From: Casp-actino8 sp044358015
Lineage (GTDB): Bacteria; Actinomycetota; Acidimicrobiia; Acidimicrobiales; Ilumatobacteraceae
Length of the DNA: 64,000 nucleotides
Direction: 5' to 3'
Assembly (NCBI GenBank): GCA_044358015.1
Contig: JBIKOO010000003.1
Location: forward strand, 1-64,000
In this document: in pieces, positions 1-8,685 of the stretch
Layout of the letters: the number at the start of each line of letters is the position of its first letter
Position numbering within the stretch: the first letter of the stretch is position 1
Program-made: the position numbers and the translations under genes
The notes under the pieces: model-generated
The model's input: only the letters and a program-made list of their open reading frames with translations
Databases searched by the model: none
Told to the model about the DNA's origin: nothing

Positions 1-985
1 AGATGCCGTGAATCATGGCGCCTTCCATAAAGGCGATCATTCCGGTGCGAATGACGGCTTCGGTGTCGATGCCGGCATCTTTCATGCCAGCCACATCATC
101 AAAGTTGAAACCAGAGACTCGTTCCATCACCAAGACTCGGCGCGTGACTAGTTGTGGGTGAGGGCGGGGAACGACATAACCCTCTTGACCCAAGTCATGC
201 AGCATGGCTGCGACATCGAGCATGTTTGCTGCTTCAAGGCGGAAGTCGAGTTCGTCCACAATTGTTTCGGCGAACAACTCAACGAGAGCAGGGGGATTGG
301 CCAACGCGGCAATTGGAATACGACCGACTAGATATGGTGCAATCCATGCCATCACGGTGAGGTCTTTGCGAACGAGCGAGGCAACGCGGGGACGTTGCAC
401 CTTGACAACAACATCTTCGCCAGTCAGCAAACGAGCCGCATGCACTTGAGCAATTGAAGCCGCAGCAAGTTCTTTCTCGTCAAACCATTCAAAGACATCC
501 TCTAAACGGGCGCCTAGATCTTGTTCAACAGTTTGGCGAACAGTTGCAAAAGGTTCGGCTGGAACTTGGTCGCGGCATTTCTTGAATTGGTCGACAAGTT
601 CGGCAGGGAATAGTCCTTCACCAGAGGAAATGATTTGTCCAAGTTTGATGTACGTCGGTCCGAGTACTTCAACGGCCTGACGCAAGCGCAGCGAAACATC
701 GGCGTGGCTACTTGACGTATCTTGAAACTTGCCACGCTTCTTTTTGAGGTACCACGGTGCAAGGGCGCCAATAATTTGGGTGGCGACAGTGATCACTCGT
801 GCGCCTGGTGGCAGTCGACGAGGGGTCGTGAGAGTGGGAACTTCTGCATTTGCTCGAGCCCGCAGATTCGGTGCAAGAGACAGCCAGCGAATCTCCTCGC
901 GATCTAAGACCCACGGAGCAGATTCGGTAAACGAACCCCATTGCAGGTCGTTAGGCGTGTTGCTGGCTTGTTCAGAATCACTCAC
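1..985 (-). CDS. ABC1/UbiB (AarF) family atypical kinase, C-terminus cut by window edge
   Basis: The first ~328 residues of an ABC1/UbiB-like protein; the rest lies beyond position 1. Reading starts at GTG 985 because the ATG just upstream is followed at once by a stop. Visible family marks are the KxGQ helix (YIKLGQIISS, about residues 112-121), the Ala-rich nucleotide loop AAASIAQVHAARL, the ATP-lysine segment VVVKVQRP, and DELDFRLEAAN; the sequence ends at MIHGI, just where the family's HADxHPGN motif would follow. Members bind ATP and support isoprenoid-quinone or lipid metabolism at the membrane; the substrate here is unknown. It is divergent from the PEP-swivelling protein at 1145. Family call is firm; function is only generic. 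Confidence 0.9.
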   Translation of the reverse strand, partial: MSDSEQASNTPNDLQWGSFTESAPWVLDREEIRWLSLAPNLRARANAEVPTLTTPRRLPPGARVITVATQIIGALAPWYLKKKRGKFQDTSSSHADVSLRLRQAVEVLGPTYIKLGQIISSGEGLFPAELVDQFKKCRDQVPAEPFATVRQTVEQDLGARLEDVFEWFDEKELAAASIAQVHAARLLTGEDVVVKVQRPRVASLVRKDLTVMAWIAPYLVGRIPIAALANPPALVELFAETIVDELDFRLEAANMLDVAAMLHDLGQEGYVVPRPHPQLVTRRVLVMERVSGFNFDDVAGMKDAGIDTEAVIRTGMIAFMEGAMIHGI

Positions 986-1144
986 ATCGAAAGTCTGCCT
1001 GTGTTGCGCAAAGATTTCCTGTCGGACGAGGATTGGTTGGTGTGACAGTAAGTACGGCAGGTGGCTATTGGGGAAGTGGTGCTGACTAAAGTCAGTGATG
1101 AGAGCGCAACGGGGGTTGTGCCTATGAAACCGTGGGGGATTGCT

Positions 1145-2806
1145 ATGAACTCAGCGAATTCGTTGCCAGATCGTTGGTTAACCGACTGGACTCCAAGCCA
1201 AAAGCTGCCGGTGTATACCCGAGCAAATGCTGGTGAAGTTTTGCCCGACCCGTGTAGTCCGCTGTGTTGGACGGTGGTGTGGGAACCCGGTGTCGTCATG
1301 GGTTGGCGGGACTGCCAAATAGATGCCGGCACATTTAGCGAGCATGAGATGGATGCTCAACGCCCGGAAGTAGTCGGACTCTTTGGCGGCTACCTCTTCA
1401 TCAATGCGTCAACAGCGCGTTTGTTTGGCGTGCGTGGTCCTGGCCTTGCTCCCGAAATGATTGATGCCACGTACTTTGGTACCCACCCTGATGTGCCGCC
1501 GTATATCCCTGAGCCGTGGCATGAGAATGCCGACAACACGGCGCGCCTTGGAGAATGGATGGGCCGAGTCATGACGGCACAATCGCTCCCCGAGTTGCTA
1601 GAAGATCAAAAGATTTCCAACGAGGCACGGGCATCACGTCCAGATTTGTCCAATCTTGATGAAGTCGCACTCGTTCAACGCATGCGTTCGTTCACGGCAA
1701 CTTTGCGGCGCGACTTTCAACACCACCTAGATATGACGGCTGGAACTTCGATTGGACCAGGCGCGCTTGGTGCAATCGCAGCAGCTCTAGGTGATCCGTC
1801 GTTGGTGTTGACATTGATTACTGCCATTGGAGATGTTGACTCGGCGGCGCCGAGTCGTGCGATGTGGGAACTCTCGCGCTTGGCAAAAGACTCAAGTGAA
1901 TACGCCGAAAAGTTTGCAGCGTTTATCCGTGAATTCGGAAGTCGGGGGCCGAACGAATGGGATATTCGTTCTGAGACTTGGGAGACCAAACCATCATTGG
2001 CGACATCATTGATTGACACGATGCGCGGTGCTGCAAACAGTGAAAGTCCAATCATTCGTAATGAGAAAAACGCAGAACTTCGTCGAGCTGCCGAAAAACG
2101 AGTACGAGAGGCCCTCGCTGCAGATCCTGAAGCTTTGGCGCAATTCGAAATGGCCTTGAAATCAGCGCACTTGTATCTGGCCGGTCGCGAACGCGCCAAG
2201 ACGAACATCATCAAAGTTGTGCATGAAGTTCGAATGGCCGCATTTGCATTGGCCGCACGCACTAGTTACAGCACATCGCAGATCTGCATGTTGCTTGCTG
2301 ACGAGCTTGATGCATTCGTTGCTCAACCTGATGAATTTAGGGCTCGACTCGCTCAGCGCGAACGGCAATATCTTGAGCTCTTTCAACTTGAACCACCGTT
2401 CATCGTGAATGGTGTTGTGTCGCCGTTGTCGCAGTGGGCGCTGAAGGGTGAATCAACTGCTGTCGCCGTACACGCTGGTGAAGTTTTGACGGGAATGTCT
2501 GGTGCTCCTGGCACATACACCGGAAAGGCACGAATCATTCTTGATGCTGCTGATCCGATGGCCTTAGAGCCGGGCGAAGTTTTGGTCGCACCTTTCACCG
2601 ATCCGGCTTGGACGCCACTCTTTGTTGCGGCTGGAGCAGTTGTCGTGAACGTTGGCGCGGTCGTGAGTCATGCGATCATCGTGAGTCGTGAATTAGGTAT
2701 CCCGTGTGTTGTCAGCGTCACCGACGCAACGGTGCGAATTCCCGATGGAGCAACGATCACAGTTGACGGGGCAAGCGGAACCGTCACCATTGTGAGTATG
2801 CCCTGA
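1145..2806 (+). CDS. PEP-utilising (swivelling) domain protein without ATP-grasp domain
   Basis: Protein of 553 aa ending in a PEP-utiliser mobile domain: the segment GAVVSHAIIVSRELGIPC near residue 509 carries the phosphorylatable His of PEP synthase, PPDK and rifampicin phosphotransferase. The N-terminal part opens with WLTDWTPSQKLPVYTRANAGEVLPDP, split here as WLTDWTPSQ and PVYTRANAGEVLPDP, a segment resembling the central linker region of PEP-synthase-like proteins. I see no ATP-grasp module, so it cannot catalyse the whole PEP synthase reaction alone. ATG 1145 is preferred over in-frame starts at 1061 and 1124 because GGGGG lies just upstream. It may act with a separate kinase subunit; that is inference. 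Confidence 0.8.
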   Translation: MNSANSLPDRWLTDWTPSQKLPVYTRANAGEVLPDPCSPLCWTVVWEPGVVMGWRDCQIDAGTFSEHEMDAQRPEVVGLFGGYLFINASTARLFGVRGPGLAPEMIDATYFGTHPDVPPYIPEPWHENADNTARLGEWMGRVMTAQSLPELLEDQKISNEARASRPDLSNLDEVALVQRMRSFTATLRRDFQHHLDMTAGTSIGPGALGAIAAALGDPSLVLTLITAIGDVDSAAPSRAMWELSRLAKDSSEYAEKFAAFIREFGSRGPNEWDIRSETWETKPSLATSLIDTMRGAANSESPIIRNEKNAELRRAAEKRVREALAADPEALAQFEMALKSAHLYLAGRERAKTNIIKVVHEVRMAAFALAARTSYSTSQICMLLADELDAFVAQPDEFRARLAQRERQYLELFQLEPPFIVNGVVSPLSQWALKGESTAVAVHAGEVLTGMSGAPGTYTGKARIILDAADPMALEPGEVLVAPFTDPAWTPLFVAAGAVVVNVGAVVSHAIIVSRELGIPCVVSVTDATVRIPDGATITVDGASGTVTIVSMP

Positions 2807-2838
2807 AACCAGTTTTCCCATATTTCTATGTTGCCCTC

Positions 2839-3969
2839 GTGATGGGCATCGCTCTTTCGCTCCTTGGGCCATCGGTTTCGTATCTTGAAGATCGCCTTGG
2901 CGTCAGTGCCGGAGTCGTCGGCATTTTGTTTGCCATTATCGCGGCCAGCAATTTTGTGGGTGCGCTAGTTGGTGGTCGTTGGGTGACGCGATGGGGTGGG
3001 CATGTTGTGCTCCGCATTGGCGTTGTTGGATTTTCGGTAGGGGTGCTCTTCATTGCTTTAGCGCCGACTTACCTATATGCGGCGATTGGTGCAATGTTGA
3101 TTGGATCGGCAACGGGAATGACCGATGCGTCAATGAACATCATGGTGGTGTGGGCGCGTGCCGGTAAATCGGGACCGGCACTGAACGCCATGCATTTACT
3201 TTTTGGAGTTGGCGCGCTACTTGCTCCGCTGATTGTTGATCGTGCGATTGCGTTCACCGATCGGTTGTGGCCAGTCTCGATTGTTGTTGGATTTTTTGCT
3301 CTGGTTTCTATTGCCATACTTGGCCGTCGTGATTCGCCATTTGAACCAGAGCATGCGCCAGATATTCATCGACCTGAGTTGCCAACCAAAGTTGTTGTAC
3401 AGGTGGCAGTTTTCTTTCTGCTCTATGTCGGTGGTGAAGTTGGTTTTGCCGGATGGATCCACACTTATGCCGAAGATCAAGGACTGGGTGGCTCGAACCC
3501 GGCATTTGTCACCGCAGTTTTTTGGGCCTCATTTGCCCTGTCGCGGTTAGTGGCAATTCCATTAAGCAAGATCTTTAGACCGCTCACAATTGTTGGATGG
3601 GCGTGCGGGTTTTCATTGGTGGGTTTAATCATCATGATTTTGGGAGGCACCAACGCACTGTCTATTTGGTTAGGTGCAGGACTATTCGGATTCGCTTCGG
3701 GTCCGCAATATCCGACCATGCTCGCAATGGTTGACGAGAAACTCTCACTCTCGGCTCAAACCACCGCGTGGATAGTTGGGGCTGCGGCAATCGGGGGACT
3801 GATTGTGCCGGTATCTATCGGATCTTTGATTGACACTGTTGGATCAACATCGATGCCGGTAGTCGTGCTCGGTGTATGTGCAGTTGGATTCGTGTGGGTG
3901 TTTGTCGTGCAACGAAGTATTAGCCGTGCGAGTGCACTTCATCACACAGGCGTTCTTCGCCAGGCTTGA
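2839..3969 (+). CDS. MFS transporter
   Basis: A 376-residue hydrophobic protein with about eleven or twelve membrane segments and the MFS loop 2-3 signature region (GGRWVTRWGGHVVLRIG, with conserved Gly/Arg), followed by the helix-4-type GSATGMTDASMN. It resembles sugar/FucP-like permeases in general form; substrate unknown. GTG 2839 is the first usable start I find; hydrophobic codons continue upstream (PVFPYFYVALV), so the true start could be a non-standard codon a few residues earlier. It begins 32 nt after the swivelling-domain gene, suggesting cotranscription, and its 3' end overlaps the convergent gene at 3920 by 50 nt. Confidence 0.85.
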   Translation: MMGIALSLLGPSVSYLEDRLGVSAGVVGILFAIIAASNFVGALVGGRWVTRWGGHVVLRIGVVGFSVGVLFIALAPTYLYAAIGAMLIGSATGMTDASMNIMVVWARAGKSGPALNAMHLLFGVGALLAPLIVDRAIAFTDRLWPVSIVVGFFALVSIAILGRRDSPFEPEHAPDIHRPELPTKVVVQVAVFFLLYVGGEVGFAGWIHTYAEDQGLGGSNPAFVTAVFWASFALSRLVAIPLSKIFRPLTIVGWACGFSLVGLIIMILGGTNALSIWLGAGLFGFASGPQYPTMLAMVDEKLSLSAQTTAWIVGAAAIGGLIVPVSIGSLIDTVGSTSMPVVVLGVCAVGFVWVFVVQRSISRASALHHTGVLRQA

Positions 3970-5773
3970 TCTGCCCGGCGCCTATGCCTTCAAGTGCAGC
4001 GAATGGTCCGCAGGCTTGCGGGGTAAGCCAGACATGCAACATCGGATTGGGCTGAAGTTTGATACCGAACGAACATGGACCGTCTTCAGAAGTCACCCCA
4101 ACAACTCGAGTTGATCCTGAAATCTTTGGGTCTTGGTTGAAACATAAGTTGTTGTGGATGTGCCACTGGGTGAGTGGACCACCGACATCGGGAACCGTCT
4201 CTAACGTGTATTCGTCACCAACCATGTACATCGCCGAGACCAAGGTGCGACTGCCACCTGGACCAACTGCGAAGACCAAACTCTCGGGATAGTTCGGATT
4301 GAGTTCGTGCTCGTCATTAATCCATGACCAGTTGATGTAGTGCTCGACACCAGTGCTGGCATCTTGAATTGAAGTGAACCCGTATTCCTTGGCAACTTCG
4401 GGCGTGGCGAATTTCGGAAGAATTGTGCGAGTTTGGTAAATCAACTTTTCGGCGCGAGCTTGTTGATCGGCCGACACTCCAGGAAAACCTGCGAGGGTGA
4501 TTCGCGCGTTGCCCGTGTCGTTATACGTCGGCGCTGTTGTCGTTGGTGCTACTGCTCCGTTTGTCGACGAACCATCTGGGTGGGCATGCGATTCGTTACA
4601 CATATCAACTCGTTCAGCATCGCTGACGTCGGCTCGACCGGCACCAGTGCCTTCGAGCGCGGCGAAGGGGCCACAAGGATGTGGGGCGATCCAGACGTGC
4701 ACCATGGCATTGCCAGCACCAGCTCGCACCGAACCTGGGGGACAGTTGCCATCGGCATCGGTGACTCCGCCGATCACAGCCATGCCAGCGGCATTGCGTG
4801 TCCAGCACAAATTGTCGTGCATGTGCCACTGCATCAAGTTGCCAGCAAAATCAAGCAGTTCCGGGTCATCGATGGCAACTCCGGTTTTGGCAATAAACAT
4901 GGCCGAAACCAGCGTTCGCTTGTCGCCATCCACTTTGTACACCAGAGATTCGGGGGCGGAAGGATCAAGGAATTTGTCGTCCTCAATCAGTCGACGATTG
5001 ATGTAGTGCTCAAAGCCTGTTGAAGCATCGCCGATTGAATTCCAGCCGCCCGAGATTGCAGTAGTGGTGTCGGCCCACTGAGGGAGCAGTTTCAAAGATT
5101 GTTCAATCAAGTCGCGTGCTCGAAGTTCTTGGTCAACTGAGACACCGGGAACTCCACTGATGTCAATACCACTTGCTGGATCGTAAGCGCGCGGCCATTG
5201 GGCGATGGTTTCGTTCGCAACTTGCGCGACGGACACGTTGGCTTCATCGTGACCGTGAGGTTGCGATTCGTCGATGATGTTCCCGCTTGCGTCAACCGCG
5301 GCTGCGTGGTTGTGAACATGAGCGGCCCCGTTCCACATGGCGGGCAATGTCAGCAACAGAATTGCAAAGGATGGGAATGCAAGACGCACTTGTGGAAGTT
5401 CACGTTCGCCGATCAACAATGCAGCGAGTGCAACTGTTGCCGCGACAATTCCGAGACCTGCGCATAATGTGTCGGCGATTTGCGGGCTCTCGCGAACCTC
5501 GAGGCCGTCAATCCAGGAAATGCCGGCAATACGAGTGAGTGCCCAACCGCCAACAGCTGCACCATTAACAACAACACCAACTGGCAAAAGCCAATGTTGG
5601 GGTCGCAGCAAAATTGCGACACCCCAAGCCAACTGCAACAAGGTCATCACGATGAAGATGCGGGCCAGTTGTGGATGCTCGGCATGCAGGCCGATTGCGC
5701 CACCATGAATGGCGCCAGCAGCGACTGAGGCAAGACCAGCGATTGCGATTCCCGGAAAACGTTTCACGGGCAA
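3920..5773 (-). CDS. Membrane protein with tandem duplicated His/Trp/Cys-rich domain
   Basis: A 617-residue protein I do not recognise by name. Residues ~7-147 contain about five membrane helices. Two homologous extracytoplasmic-looking domains follow (about 204-396 and 425-616). Each repeats in order: GVPGVS/GFPGVS, an Asp-Ala-Ser-Thr-Gly then EHYIN, LVSAM, QWHMHDNLC/QWHIHNNLC, HVWIAPHPCGPFAALEG/HVWLTPQACGPFAALEG, and a terminal Cys-x2-4-His-x-His cluster. The invariant His, Trp and Cys suggest metal binding and disulfides, but that is inference. A His-rich linker (residues 151-175) joins membrane and soluble parts. The gene lies 12 nt downstream of the CysQ-like gene in the same direction and overlaps the MFS gene tail to tail. 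Confidence 0.8.
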   Translation of the reverse strand: MPVKRFPGIAIAGLASVAAGAIHGGAIGLHAEHPQLARIFIVMTLLQLAWGVAILLRPQHWLLPVGVVVNGAAVGGWALTRIAGISWIDGLEVRESPQIADTLCAGLGIVAATVALAALLIGERELPQVRLAFPSFAILLLTLPAMWNGAAHVHNHAAAVDASGNIIDESQPHGHDEANVSVAQVANETIAQWPRAYDPASGIDISGVPGVSVDQELRARDLIEQSLKLLPQWADTTTAISGGWNSIGDASTGFEHYINRRLIEDDKFLDPSAPESLVYKVDGDKRTLVSAMFIAKTGVAIDDPELLDFAGNLMQWHMHDNLCWTRNAAGMAVIGGVTDADGNCPPGSVRAGAGNAMVHVWIAPHPCGPFAALEGTGAGRADVSDAERVDMCNESHAHPDGSSTNGAVAPTTTAPTYNDTGNARITLAGFPGVSADQQARAEKLIYQTRTILPKFATPEVAKEYGFTSIQDASTGVEHYINWSWINDEHELNPNYPESLVFAVGPGGSRTLVSAMYMVGDEYTLETVPDVGGPLTQWHIHNNLCFNQDPKISGSTRVVGVTSEDGPCSFGIKLQPNPMLHVWLTPQACGPFAALEGIGAGQIKPGEERLCDEVHSHG

Positions 5774-5785
5774 AGAGTACTTGTT

Positions 5786-6532
5786 TTACGGGTTCAATGC
5801 CTTCAGCGCAGCATCAGCAAACTCGACGCGACAAACCAAGAAGTCGGGGAGCCACAAGGATTCTTGATTGTATTTCAACGGTGAACCGTCGATTCGGCTG
5901 ACATGTAGTCCCGCGGCCTTGGCGACCGCAGATGGGGCGGCCGAGTCCCATTGGTACATGCCGCCGTCATGAACATAAATATCGGCCTCGCCCATGACGA
6001 TGGCCATAGCCTTGGCTCCCGCTGATCCAAGCCGGGCTACATCACATCCGAGGTCGTTGGCAACCATGACGGCGCAGTAGGGATTACGCGAACGAGATGT
6101 CACGAGCAGGGGCTTGGCACGCGTCGATGGGGGAACGACTGCGGCGGGGCTGGCATCAAAGGTGATTCCGAGTGTCGGCAGTGCAACAGAGGCAGCGGTC
6201 AATTCGCCGGCTTCCCAGAGAGCGATATGAATCGCCCAATCATGACGAGGATGCTCGGCGAATTCGTTCGTCCCATCAATGGGGTCAATGATCCACACCC
6301 GTTCGGCGCTGAGACGACGACGATTGTCGGCTGCTTCTTCGGACAAGATCACATCATCGGGACGCGCGGCGGTTAATGCGCTCATGATGTAACGATGCCC
6401 AGCAACATCGCCTTCGTCTTTGAGATCCCAATAGTGAGTGCCTACTGCCACTAACTCGTCGCGTAGTTCAACCAGCATGGCGCCGGCTTCGGTGGCTACT
6501 CGTGAGGCAAGCTGTTGGTCAGTTTCGCTCAC
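5786..6532 (-). CDS. Inositol monophosphatase family; CysQ-like 3'(2'),5'-bisphosphate nucleotidase
   Basis: A 248-residue Mg-dependent phosphatase of the FIG/IMPase superfamily. The metal-binding motif WIIDPIDGTNEFAEH is near residue 80, with the upstream acidic pair in LSEEAADN and the C-terminal WDSAAPSAV element (third metal Asp). Length fits CysQ, which removes the 3'-phosphate of PAP during sulfate assimilation; inositol-1-phosphatase activity is an alternative that sequence alone cannot exclude. Its start overlaps the preceding membrane-protein gene by 4 nt, so it is the third gene of an ettA-led minus-strand operon. Confidence 0.85.
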   Translation of the reverse strand: MSETDQQLASRVATEAGAMLVELRDELVAVGTHYWDLKDEGDVAGHRYIMSALTAARPDDVILSEEAADNRRRLSAERVWIIDPIDGTNEFAEHPRHDWAIHIALWEAGELTAASVALPTLGITFDASPAAVVPPSTRAKPLLVTSRSRNPYCAVMVANDLGCDVARLGSAGAKAMAIVMGEADIYVHDGGMYQWDSAAPSAVAKAAGLHVSRIDGSPLKYNQESLWLPDFLVCRVEFADAALKALNP

Positions 6533-6852
6533 AGTCCTCGACCCAACTGAATTGATGAACGAATGAGTTCTCGTAATTCGCTTTCATCAACTCCGGCTGC
6601 GACGAGTTGGGTGATGCGCTGTTCGATGGCCTCGGCTTGAACATCAGAAAACTCAGGGATACGTTTTGTGGCCGTCACGAGAGAAACAACGATCAAGATA
6701 ATTGCTGCACTCGCTCCGCACGCGCCGATGCTTAAGACCCAACCTTCGTTATTGCCAGCAATTGAGGAAATGATCAACCCGGCGATACACATCACAAAGA
6801 TCACCGCGCAAGCGATGCGAATGGCGCGTACTGCTGGACTGGTATTCATCAA
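6529..6852 (-). CDS. Small two-helix membrane protein, unknown function
   Basis: A 107-residue protein with two hydrophobic helices (about 10-31 and 37-59) and a soluble C-terminal tail that is predicted helical and acidic (FSDVQAEAIEQRITQLVAAG). I do not recognise the family. It sits between ettA and the CysQ-like gene and overlaps each by 4 nt, so all three are probably translationally coupled. No catalytic motif is visible. Confidence 0.7.
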   Translation of the reverse strand: MMNTSPAVRAIRIACAVIFVMCIAGLIISSIAGNNEGWVLSIGACGASAAIILIVVSLVTATKRIPEFSDVQAEAIEQRITQLVAAGVDESELRELIRSSIQLGRGL

Positions 6853-8525
6853 CGGGCCAAAGGCTTGTACTTGATGCGGTGAGGTTGATCGGCGGCTGAG
6901 CCAATTTCCTTTTTGCGCCAGGCTTCGTATTCGCTGAAGTTGCCTTCAAACCAACGCACTTGACTATCGCCTTCAAACGCCAAAACGTGAGTGGCGATGC
7001 GGTCAAGGAACCAGCGATCGTGACTAATCACTACTGCACAGCCAGGAAACGCTTCCAGCGAATCTTCAAGCGCACGCAAGGTGTCAACGTCGAGGTCGTT
7101 GGTTGGTTCGTCAAGAAGTAGAACGTTTCCACCGGTCTTCAACAATTTGGCTAAGTGTACGCGGTTACGCTCACCGCCTGAAAGATCGCCAACTTTCTTT
7201 TGTTGGTCGCTTCCTTTGAAGTTGAACGAAGCAACGTACGCGCGCCCGTTGATTTCGCGGTTGCCAACCTTCATATGTTCGATGTTGCCGGTGATTTCTT
7301 CGTAGACCGTCGCGTTGTCATCGAGCGAATCGCGGCTTTGATCAACGTACGCCAATTGCACGGTGTGTCCGACCGTGATTTCGCCGGCGCCAGGAGCTTC
7401 TTGGCCCGTCAACATTCGGAACAAGGTTGTCTTGCCTGCGCCGTTAGGTCCGATGATGCCCACAATGCCTGCGGGTGGCAGCGAGAACGTCAAATCTTCA
7501 ATCAATAGGCGATCGCCAAAGCCCTTGGTGAGACCTTTGACTTCGATGACGGTGTCGCCAAGGCGTCCACCGGCAGGGATCATGATTTCAAGTTTGCTCG
7601 GACCGCGATCAGCGACTTCGGCTTCGGCATGCAATTTCTCGTACGCCGACAAACGCGCTTTACCTTTGGCCTGACGAGCCTTGGGTGACATGCGTACCCA
7701 TTCGAGTTCGCGCTCAAGAGTGCGGCGACGATTTTCGTTGCCTTTTTCTTCGCGGGCAATTCGCTCTTGTTTCTGTTCAAGCCAACTGGTGTAGTTACCT
7801 TCAAACGGGAAACCGCGACCGCGATCGAGTTCAAGAATCCATTTCGCGACGTTGTCCAAGAAGTACCGGTCGTGGGTAATCGCGACAACAGTGCCTGGAT
7901 ATTCCTTGAGGAAACGTTCGAGCCAGTCAACGCTTTCGGCGTCAAGGTGGTTGGTGGGTTCGTCAAGCAACAACAAATCGGGACGGCTTAACAACAGGCG
8001 ACACAATGCGACGCGGCGGCGTTCACCACCAGACAATTTGGTGACATCAGAATCGTTTGGGGGACAGCGCAATGCGTCCATCGCGATCTCAACGTTGCGA
8101 TCAAGGCTCCAGGCGTCGGCCGCAGCAATCTTGTCTTCAAGGTCGGCCTGCAAGGCTCCGACCTTTTCATAATCGGCATCGGGGTCGCCCCACATGGCCA
8201 TCACTTCGTTATAACGATCGAGCAGCGCCTTGACCGGAGCAACGCCGTCCATCACATTGCCGAGAACGTCTTTGTCGGGATCAAGCTGAGGCTCTTGGGC
8301 CAAATAGCCCACGCTGAAACCAGGGGTCAGGCGAGCGTCGCCCGAAAAACCATCGTCAAGGCCCGCCATGATGCGCAACAGGCTGGACTTTCCGGAGCCG
8401 TTTGAACCAATAACGCCGATTTTGGCGCCAGGGTAGAACGACAACGAGATGTTTTCCAGAACTGTGCGGTCGGGTGGGTAATGCCGAGCCAGTTTGTAAC
8501 AGGTGTAGATGAACTCATGAGCCAT
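6849..8525 (-). CDS. ettA: Energy-dependent translational throttle protein EttA (ABC-F ATPase)
   Basis: A 558-residue ABC-F protein with two nucleotide-binding domains and no membrane segments. Domain 1 has Walker A GSNGSGKSS and signature LSGGERRRVALCRLL; domain 2 has Walker A GPNGAGKTT, signature LSGGERNRVHLAKLL and Walker B VLLLDEPTNDLD. The inter-domain linker is rich in Arg/Lys/Glu as expected for the tRNA-contacting P-site linker. EttA binds the ribosomal E site and gates the first elongation steps according to ATP level. ATG 8525 (MAHEFIYTCYKLAR) is chosen because GGAGG lies 10 nt upstream; a start at 8549 would place that ribosome-binding site inside the gene. First gene of a three-gene overlapping operon. 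Confidence 0.95.
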   Translation of the reverse strand: MAHEFIYTCYKLARHYPPDRTVLENISLSFYPGAKIGVIGSNGSGKSSLLRIMAGLDDGFSGDARLTPGFSVGYLAQEPQLDPDKDVLGNVMDGVAPVKALLDRYNEVMAMWGDPDADYEKVGALQADLEDKIAAADAWSLDRNVEIAMDALRCPPNDSDVTKLSGGERRRVALCRLLLSRPDLLLLDEPTNHLDAESVDWLERFLKEYPGTVVAITHDRYFLDNVAKWILELDRGRGFPFEGNYTSWLEQKQERIAREEKGNENRRRTLERELEWVRMSPKARQAKGKARLSAYEKLHAEAEVADRGPSKLEIMIPAGGRLGDTVIEVKGLTKGFGDRLLIEDLTFSLPPAGIVGIIGPNGAGKTTLFRMLTGQEAPGAGEITVGHTVQLAYVDQSRDSLDDNATVYEEITGNIEHMKVGNREINGRAYVASFNFKGSDQQKKVGDLSGGERNRVHLAKLLKTGGNVLLLDEPTNDLDVDTLRALEDSLEAFPGCAVVISHDRWFLDRIATHVLAFEGDSQVRWFEGNFSEYEAWRKKEIGSAADQPHRIKYKPLAR

Positions 8526-8685
8526 GGATAAATGACCTCCAGGGGGCAAGGATAGTCGGCAAATGTGTCTCGTTACCTGCTGACATCACCCACTTGAGGC
8601 AGGTTGTTTGGTACTTTGACTACGCCTGTCCGTGACGATGGGTCGTTGCCATTGAGCGACGCAGGTCTATTTGGAGGAATTCATC

